Below, piece by piece: positions 42,675 through 64,000 of a DNA stretch of 64,000 bases (positions within the stretch are counted from its first letter, which is position 1; each line of letters begins with the position of its first letter). The notes under the pieces were generated by a model. That model saw nothing but the letters and a program-made list of their open reading frames with translations, had not been told where the DNA came from and made no database searches. The DNA is taken from the NCBI GenBank assembly GCA_034508935.3, contig CM067444.1, positions 101,588,838-101,652,837 of the forward strand, read 5' to 3'. Both the position numbers and the translations under genes were made by a program. Source of the DNA: Berghia stephanieae. Its lineage: Eukaryota > Mollusca > Gastropoda > Nudibranchia > Aeolidiidae.

Positions 42675-43009
42675 ATCAATCAGTGATGATACTCACAAAA
42701 AGTCAAAAAGGAGGAAAAGTCTCGGAAAAACGGAAAACTCACCTAGAACATTCTTGCACCACAGGAAAGTAGGCAGGATGACTTCTTTTGAGTACAATTT
42801 TAAAACGCCCGGAGTCCAGTAAAAGGAGGAAATTTTTTATATATATATTTTTTTTTAAAAAGGAGGTATTTTTTAAAGATTTATTATATAAAAAAAAAGT
42901 AAAAGGAGGAAATGAAGGAAATATCCGCGGATCGAGGATCTGAGGAGGAAAACCGAGGAAAGGAAAGGAAACCGCGGATTTCCGCGGAAAAGTATCATCA
43001 CTGATCAAT
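42675..43009. mobile_element. family-C MITE with perfect 13-bp TIR inside B2
   Basis: Body 42681-43003 (323 bp) starts CAGTGATGATACT and ends AGTATCATCACTG, exact inverted repeats. Flanked by ATCAAT on both sides. The interior is purine-rich (aaaaggagg units) and has a ccgcggatttccgcgg palindrome near the right end. Confidence 0.88.
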
Positions 43010-43100
43010 GTTGTAGCATTTGTGTCACCATAAAGACATTTTACAGCTTTAGCTTATGAGATTTGTATTAGAATATTACGAAGTTGCGAATCAAAATTTC

Positions 43101-43646
43101 ATGACAAAATTGTTTTGTTTGTATTTTAAGGGATTTATGGGGCTTGCAACACATGTAGGTCGTATCAGCGCAGGTAAAAAAGGAAGAATATGGGATGGTC
43201 AAGATCTAGAATTGCAATTAAAGTACATCCAAGAAAAGGTAAGACAAAGGGGAATTGCTTCAAATAGGGAACAGAAGATTCCAAGAGCACCACTATCAAT
43301 GTACTTTGTTTGAGATCACCTAAAAGTCTCATCCAGACACAAGCACAGGTCCCCACTTAGAGGAATACACTCAAATATTAACACACCATATATGTCAACA
43401 AAACAATACAGTGCATAAAAGAGAGATGATTTACAAGACAAATAATATCATTTCCCAAAACTCTAACTATACATTTGAATGTTTCCCTCCGAGCTAAGGT
43501 ATCTGGCCAGGGCCAGGACAAAACCAAGTAATCTTATCCCAAGACAAATATAGAGAGCATGTTGGAAAACACATATAGGGGGACACAGTAAGTGCCTCCC
43601 TGCCCATTTTGAGAGGTCCTCAACCCCACCCAATATGACAAAATTG
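43101..43646 (-). mobile_element. family-A retroposon A10 inside B2, 12-bp TSD
   Basis: Body 43113-43634 between perfect ATGACAAAATTG repeats. B1 shows the same site once and uninterrupted (..ttatgacaaaattgacctt..). Confidence 0.93.
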
Positions 43647-44379
43647 ATGTTAAAAATTTAATTAAAATTTGGATTACAAGTCAAAATGCACATACCCTAT
43701 CAAAAAAGTCTCTCTATGGTGGCGTAATACATTATCTCTGTGATAACTGGAAATTTTCAGACGATTTCATGGAATAGATTCCGAGAAATATCTGACACAG
43801 TATCCCTTACTCCTGGAAAAATGACATGTTCAGAAAATATCAAATAGCTTTCCGTTTTTCACACTTTTCTTACTGCCTATATAATACCCTTTTCGACCAT
43901 GTTTTTGTGTCGTTTTAGTATATATTTTGAGAAACTGCACTTGAATAATATTATTTCTAAGAAAAGATAATATCATTTTCCACCAAAATCTCAAAATCAA
44001 ATTTTTAAAGGATTTTTCCAAATAATTAGATCCAAACCGCCCCGTAATGACATAGATATCCAAAGAGCCTCCCAAAAACCAAATATTCGTCAGGTCACTG
44101 ACAGAAAGCAATACAGCTGACGATTGCAGATTTACAATCGAAGACAAATCCCAGAAACATTCCCAGCTTCCAACCTGGTTGTACTATTTTGGGACATGGC
44201 AAATGTCAATACTGTCGTTTATATAAGGTACCTGTGCAGTAACTATATTTAATTTAAGAGAATATCACAGTGAGTAGATACAATAGTTAGTAGTTCATGA
44301 AAATATAACTACATTGCATAATTAATATATGTACAAAATCACTATCAAATACAAAAACGAACATGTCTTCTTCTCCATA

Positions 44380-44923
44380 TATAAAGAATTCGTTTGTTTT
44401 GTTTTGAAGGGTTTTACGGTGCTTGCAACACATTTAGGTTACATCAGCGCCAGTAAAAAAGAAGAAGATGAGATAGTAAAAAGTTCTAGAATTACAATTA
44501 AAGAACCCAAGAAAAAGTAAAACAAAGGGGAATTGGGAATAAATAGGGATCAGATGTAGATTCCAAGAGCACACCACCAATGTACTTAGTTTGAGATCAC
44601 CTAAAAGTCTCATCCGGAAAAAAACACAAGATCCAACAAAGAGGAATACACTCAAATGCTTACATTATACATTCAAAATAACAAATATAATAATACATGA
44701 CAGAGAGAGATGATTTACAAGGAAAAATATATCATCTCCCAAAACAATAACTATGCATTTGATTGTTTCCCTCCCAGCCAGGGCCAGGACAAAACCAAGT
44801 AATCTCATTCCAAGACAAAGACAGAAAGCATGTTGGAAAACAGATATAAGGGGATAGAAGACACAGTAAGTGCCTCCCTGCCCGCTAAGGGAGGTCAGGA
44901 ACCCCACCCAGTATAAAGAATTC
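44380..44923 (-). mobile_element. family-A retroposon A11, 12-bp TSD
   Basis: Body 44392-44911 (520 bp) between TATAAAGAATTC repeats. Head CTGGGTGGGGTTCCTGACCT on the minus strand, tail ..AAACCCTTCAAAACAAAACA. Best-preserved full-length copy. Confidence 0.94.
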
Positions 44924-45164
44924 ATTCAGTTAAAACTGAATACTCTCTATCAGCAATCAACAAAACAACTAACCAGAGATCATCCAAAGTCTCACAAGAT
45001 CTATAATTAGCGGCACACACTCAGATGATATCAAACATACACCATTATTCAATCATACAGACTGATGATTTACAGGAACACTAACACATTCCCTTACATC
45101 TATTACACCCATCTCTTCTCAGCAAGTGATCTCACAGCACTAAAGACAAGGACTCAAAAAACAT

Positions 45165-45195
<31 letters not shown>

Positions 45196-46299
45196 CAAGT
45201 ACAGGGATAAAGAGAGAGAGTAAATACCCTTATGATATCAAATACAAAATGCCCATGTAAAAAATGACATTAGGACTCCTACAATTAACTAATTAATACT
45301 TTAGTTATATTTCAGTTTGGGGTTTTTAACAAAATGACATTTTTCTAACATTCAACGCAAGACATGTTAGATTAATCTAAAAAAAATTTTTAATATGTGG
45401 AGTGATCTACACTTGAGTACGGAAATCTCGAACTTGGCACAATTTGTTAGTATTGGCAACAAGAAAATCTCGAACACTTTCCTGGGTCAACACGGAAATC
45501 TCAAACAAACTGGATATTCCATTGCAGTCTGTCGCCAACCCGTAGCGCTCAGTGCCAGTGTGTTACGCATGCGTGTGAGTGGCATAAATATATGTGTGTG
45601 TGTGTGTGTGTGTGCATACTAAACTGAGGGGGAATCGCGAAGCATGTTTGACTAGCTCTTATGCATACCACCCATCACTCCACCTTCTTGTATTAGACAA
45701 TGTAACCTCACTTCTACCAGTATCATCATGACGAGTTGAATAATGGCAAAACTGCCACCACAATAATAGCAGATAAAGCTTCTGAAGAGTTGATAAAACC
45801 AGTGCTTATTGTTGCCAAAATTCAAGTCAGAGTAATGACAAACATATTTTTAAAAATCTTTAATTCAGAGTATTTTGGAGTCGAATGTTACAAAAAACAA
45901 ATTGTTACAACTCCAAACAGGCGCCCAAGAAAGTCATGATTTACATCAATACAAGTCACAACTCTCAATCTTAAAATTAATCCTAAACTATTAACTGAAT
46001 TTTGATGCTGTCCTGATGGTTTGCAATTTATTTCAAGTGAACACCTCAATAAAATATTGGAGAAAAAATGCAAGCCAGTGAATGGCAGTATTAGAATGAG
46101 CAATGGAATATGTTGAATATGTAACGTTAAACTTTCTCAGAAACAAAAACAAACAAAAAATATAATAAAATTGCAGTATTTATCACACAACAAACATCCA
46201 AGCAGTAAATCTGAAATTTAAGATTTAAAAACAATATAAATAAACCTAATCAAATTACCACATTACTTTCATATCACTCTCAGTCAATTGTAAACGGTG
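44924..46299. other. GOSR1 3' flank, no other gene
   Basis: Holds (CA)n at 45166-45192 and (GT)n at 45594-45614. A minus-strand AATAAA at about 46028-46033 may be a GOSR1 poly(A) signal, about 270 nt after the stop. Confidence 0.45.
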
Positions 46300-59840
<13,541 letters not shown>

Positions 59841-60833
59841 CTAAATTAAAAAAAAAGAAGAAGAATATGCATGTAGGTTTGATGTCATTAAAATGTCCAT
59901 TCTAATCACTTAATCATCAGAAGACTCTAGATCCAGAGATTATAAACAAACAAAAATGGCTGTATTCTTATTACCTATAGATCATTCTTATAATTATAAC
60001 ATGATAGCGATCGTGATAGGATTCATCGACAAATTTTTCTCTTTCATGAGATTTTTTTCAGTTTCAGTACTGTGCTTATAATTCTTCTCATCTTAGTCTA
60101 GATTATGGTCAATTCACTGTCAGCACACGTAAAAGTAATCATCAAAGTGAAAAGACAATGAATCCGAAATTTAAGACAAAGGAGAATGGGATGATAGAGA
60201 GTTGTCTGATGCTAAAACTAAAATCGGAATTCTAAGACCTTAAACTTAATGAAGTGCTTATTTGCAGTAGTACTGCGAATAGTGATATCATGGTAAAATC
60301 ACTATTCCCAATAGTAGAAACGGTCTCCGGTCTCTGATAATTAGTCTTTCTCCCCTCACTGAACAGAACACTATATTTTCTGTTCAAAATGACATGTTGT
60401 CAAATGGCTTGAAGTTGAATGAGAGTGTGTTAGTTTGAGAATGAAAGAAAAGGAGGGATGATTGAAACATTTTGTGTGACTGAGAATTGAGATTTTGAAC
60501 ATTTCAATTTTTCCTTCAAGTCTGAAACTTGACAAGATCGTGTTTTGTTTTGTCTTTGTTACCGGTACCCCAATCCAATCCATGCCTGTCGCCACCTTCC
60601 AACTTGATCATTCGTTCACATCTTGAAATCTATCAGCTTATTTTAATGAGAATAGTTCTGTCCGCGTTTATTGGTTTATTTACAGTTAAATATATTTTTA
60701 TAAAGGTTCCAGGGCTCTCTCTCTCTCTCTCTCACACACAAACTCTTTCTCTCTCACTATTGCTCATGACTCATATCTCATTGCTCCTGCAAATAATAGA
60801 AGTTACCATCAATAAACTACCTCTACTACTACA

Positions 60834-61020
60834 GCCCCAACCACATCATCATTACTACCACAGCAACCTTCACCACTTTTACATCATCATCGCTACCACT
60901 GCAACTACTACAACCACAATCACATCATCATCATTACCATCACTACAGCAACCGCCACCACCATTACATCATCATCATAATCACTATCACTACATCAACA
61001 CCACCATCACTACACAACAG
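60834..61020. repeat. (CATCAC)-rich array
   Basis: Imperfect CAT/CAC/CTA triplets within the left arm of the foldback element. Confidence 0.85.
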
Positions 61021-61048
61021 ACAAATCGTCATCGTCAATGAAATGCAA

Positions 61049-61082
<34 letters not shown>

Positions 61083-62372
61083 TAGTTTATTTATATTTTG
61101 CGCCCAATCCTCTATACAATAAAGCTCTAGGCTTGCAGTAGGTAGTCTGATTCCAGCCTGTAGACTGTTGCCGATTAGCCACTGGAAAAGTGAAGCGCGA
61201 GTTTGGGTTAAAATTTGAATAACACAATTTCACATGATCACTGCTGCATTATTTTTTACAGTATCTGAACAGTTCTGGTATCATTTTAAAGAGCAGAGAA
61301 AGCTTTATTTTAATGTGATAGAAATCAATGTTGGTATATTATGTCAAAAATTATAATTTGATGAAAATTATGTAATTTTAAAACTTTTGTAATTATTTTC
61401 AGAATTGAGATAGCAAAAAAAGAAAAGAAAATGCATCTAGATAATTCATTTATCTATGCCTTTGTCAAATTTCATCAAGATTGAAGGCAGCGCAGGATGT
61501 TTAATTTTGGCCATAAGTGACCAACCCTCTTTTTTCTATGCTAAAGTCCCATTTCAATCAATGGTTACCTCATCGAGAGGCTGTCCAGTGGGGGAATTCT
61601 CAGTCACAGATTTTGAGCTTTTTGTAATAGTAAATTTTGAGTAGTAAAATCATCATAATTTTGGAACAATTTATCCTAGATCTAAAAGTAAGGTATCTTA
61701 TCAAATGGTTTTTAAAGGCCTATCTGTCTATGTAAAAAATAATTATCAATTTTTACTTTTGAAAAAATTTCAAAGGCTACTTCTGCAGATACAGAACAAA
61801 CCTGAACAAAGCATTTGCAGTACTTGCAAATAACTGAAATGAATATCTACTATTCGCAGTACTATTGCGAATAATGAAAACAGTACTAGAGGAAATCATT
61901 ATTCGCAGTCATCATCATCAATCGTGGCTTGTACTCTTGATCACGTTGCAGGTCAGCTACGAATCACGATCCTCTATGGTGCGCATGAAATCTGTGTTAT
62001 TATCATTATTCACAGTACTACTACGAATAGAGGAAATCACTATACACAGTATTAGATGTCTACTGCCACTGCGACTATAATAGAGGTGGACTAAACTTAA
62101 ACTTAAGGCCACCTCTATTCGCAGTAGTACTGTGAATAGTAAATAGCGATCGTTTTCGTTATCCGCAGTAGTAGTATTGCAACCAGTAGATATCATTCAT
62201 TTCAGTTATAATTTGTAGTAGTATCCTTCGAGACTAGAACTTTATTGTATAGAGGATTGGGCACAAAATATATTATTTTTTTTAAGTGATTTCTTATCAT
62301 TATTCATTTATTTTCTGAAAATTATTATTATTATTATTATTATTATTATTTTGCGTTTCATTGATGATGACC

Positions 62373-62373
<1 letters not shown>

Positions 62374-62440
<67 letters not shown>
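62374..62440. repeat. (GA)n array
   Basis: About 65 bp of GA in the right arm; the mirror position in the left arm has (CT)n. Confidence 0.95.
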
Positions 62441-62441
<1 letters not shown>

Positions 62442-63477
62442 TTCCTGGAACTTTATAAAATATATTTAACTGACTGTACTTAATACAATAAACCGAGACA
62501 GAACTATTCACATTAAAGTAATCTGACAGATAAGCTGCTAGGTTTCAAGATGTGAACGAATGATCAAGTTGGAGGGGTGGGGACGGGGAAATTTTCATGG
62601 ATTGGATTGGGGTAACAAAAACAAAACATGATCTTGTCCAATTTCAGACTTGAAGGAAAAGTTTAAACGTTAAAAATCTCAATTCTAAGTCACACAAAAA
62701 TGTTTCAATCCTCCCTCCTCTTCTTTCCTTCTCAAACTAACACTCTCATTCAACTCAACTTCCAAGCCATTCGACAACATGCCATTTTGAACAGAAAATA
62801 CAGTGTTGTGTTCAGTGAGGGAAAAACAAATTATTTTCAGAGACGGGAGAGCGCTTCTACTACTGCGAATAGTGATTCCGCCCTGGACTCACACTACTAG
62901 AGAGCCTCGCCTTTGGCTTACCAACCTCTGCTGAATGTCCAATTCGCCTTGAGCATGCATTCATGTAAAAGAGCAATATCTTTTTTAAAAACCTACCTCT
63001 GTTTCAAAAACTAGCATCTTTCAACTTTCTAAGAAACATTTTGATTTTTCAGAACTTTAGTTCGTTAAAAAATACCGGCCAATCTGACTCGTTGAGTCGA
63101 CTGAAAACGAAATTTTATTGTTTACACGTTTTAAAGGATATGCCGTAAATAAGCATTCATGGACTTCCTGTGTTGTTTTTACAGTGTCACGTGACCGTTT
63201 TGAGAAATTTGTCGTCTGCTACAAATAAATAGACCGGTGGGGGGTAGATATTTTCGTTGGAGCAGAAAAAAAGTGAGTATTATTTCTTGTACTTGTAGAG
63301 AGGACTAGGGTCCAATAGCAGTCAAGTTGATTGAATGAATGAAAAAAGACCTTTTTTATCCGCCGCCACCACCACCGTGAGAGTGGAGGGGGGTTTGCAT
63401 GAAGACGAAAGGGAGACGTGTCGTTTGGTGACCTTGGTGACGTAGAGCATGTCAAGGATGCTAGCAGGTGTTCTTAA

Positions 63478-63950
63478 CCTCTTAACAGCTAAGCTAATTT
63501 TTTGCTTTCAGACAATAGTTTGCTTTTATCTTTATTATTGTTAATGGAGAATACAGCATTTCCACCAAGAGAGCAGTCAGACTATCGCAACTCGGACTTC
63601 AATTGTCTATAATCGTTTTGCCGTTACTTGTCTTTTTATGAAAGAAGGTTTGGTGTTAGGTCAAAGATCGAATTTCGCCGCTAAAAGGTTGCATTGCTAC
63701 TGGGTTTGCTCTTCCCCCCCCCCCTCCTTTTTTTTTTCTTCTTTTTTTTTTCAACTTAGTATTGTTGATTGCTATTTCCTTTTTTATGATTAGCAAGTGC
63801 CGTAGGAGTCTCACAGGATGCAGGAGTACTGCAATTAACCATTTGCCAGTGACACTTATTTTTTTTCTGTTTTCAAATAATAGTCTCCATTTATATTATT
63901 TTTTAACGCAGAAAAAAAAAACCGTTTCCACCATAAGAGCAGTAAGAATA
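63478..63950. repeat. diverged direct duplication
   Basis: 63478-63585 and 63836-63950 share the order 'ttaac..', 'ttttctg/gctttca', 'aatagt', 'tttattatt', 'ttaa', 'tttccacca.gagagcagt'. Probably two copies of one old repeat. Confidence 0.45.
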
Positions 63951-63951
63951 T

Positions 63952-64000
63952 TGATAAAAAGCGCTTTGAGCACGTTGGGTGGATATTGCCCTATATAAAA
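63952..64000 (+). mobile_element. SINE/LINE 3' tail, cut by window end
   Basis: 'aagcgctttgagcacgttgg' ... 'ggatattgccctatataaaa' is the family-S tail. Confidence 0.7.

Larger units (their letters stand above)
42436..44043. mobile_element. family-B DNA element B2, carrying two later insertions
   Basis: Left end GGGGCAGTTTGGGTCT; right end AGATCCAAACCGCCCC, whose reverse is GGGGCGGTTTGGATCT. Removing the insertions at 42681-43009 and 43113-43646 leaves about 745 bp colinear with B1. Confidence 0.82.
60255..62885. mobile_element. foldback element with long inverted arms
   Basis: Left arm about 60295-61135, right arm about 62230-62880. Matching parts in mirror order are the arm end 'atcactattc..agtagaa', 'ttctgttcaaaatg', 'ttgaatgagagtgt..agtttgag', 'ccaatccaatccatg', 'gatcattcgttcacatcttg', the CT/GA runs, 'gtcaatgaaatgcaaaataat' and 'gcccaatcctctatacaataaag'. 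The left arm has an extra (CAT/CAC)n expansion (60740-61020). The ~1.1-kb centre repeats a near-palindrome TTCGCAGTAGTACTGCGAA. No ORF with a recognised domain. Confidence 0.82.

Noticed and set aside
60529-61041. 170-codon frame with LSLS and HHHY-rich stretches
   Set aside because: It runs through CT and CAT/CAC repeats in the left arm of the foldback element; composition follows the repeat.

Overview
This is an AT-rich piece of an animal nuclear genome. Small coding exons sit in large introns with GT..AG borders, and the rest is SINEs, LINE relics, DNA transposons and long microsatellites. The gene content (argininosuccinate lyase, a CENP-V/GFA protein, Golgi SNARE GOSR1, a short STMP1-like mitochondrial protein) fits a bilaterian invertebrate. 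The repeat style (tRNA-derived SINEs ending in GCGCTATATAAA, retroposons ending in GAA repeats, TTAA-flanked MITEs) suggests a marine invertebrate, perhaps a mollusc. That last step is inference; no species marker was seen.

Layout. About 1.0-17.7 kb (minus strand): ASL, 16 coding exons with matching splice phases, adding up to about 465 codons (human ASL has 464). One exon, 12154-12307, is out of frame with itself. About 17.6-19.5 kb: a divergent intergenic stretch leading to a short plus-strand gene at 19541-19768 (STMP1-like). About 20-26 kb: repeat-rich intergenic DNA. 26.4-30.5 kb (minus): CENPV-like gene; four exons found, the N-terminal start not found. About 31-46 kb: mostly transposon-on-transposon, including SINE-in-SINE and a DNA element carrying two later insertions. 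46.3-59.8 kb (minus): GOSR1; eight core exons except the first, plus two candidate cassette microexons. 60.2-62.9 kb: a long foldback (inverted-repeat) element. The last kilobase holds diverged repeats.

The genes are unrelated housekeeping functions: arginine/urea metabolism, a mitochondrial membrane microprotein, a microtubule/centromere-linked zinc protein and ER-Golgi fusion. There is no operon-like or gene-cluster logic. The most interesting signals are the interactions between transposons and genes: a SINE whose target-site duplication is the ASL 5' splice site itself, a second retroposon 16 nt inside another ASL intron, a GAA/TTC array filling an ASL intron, and an uncharacterised ~520-bp retroposon family with clear 12-15 bp target duplications. 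I did not find a new defence, toxin or biosynthetic system.
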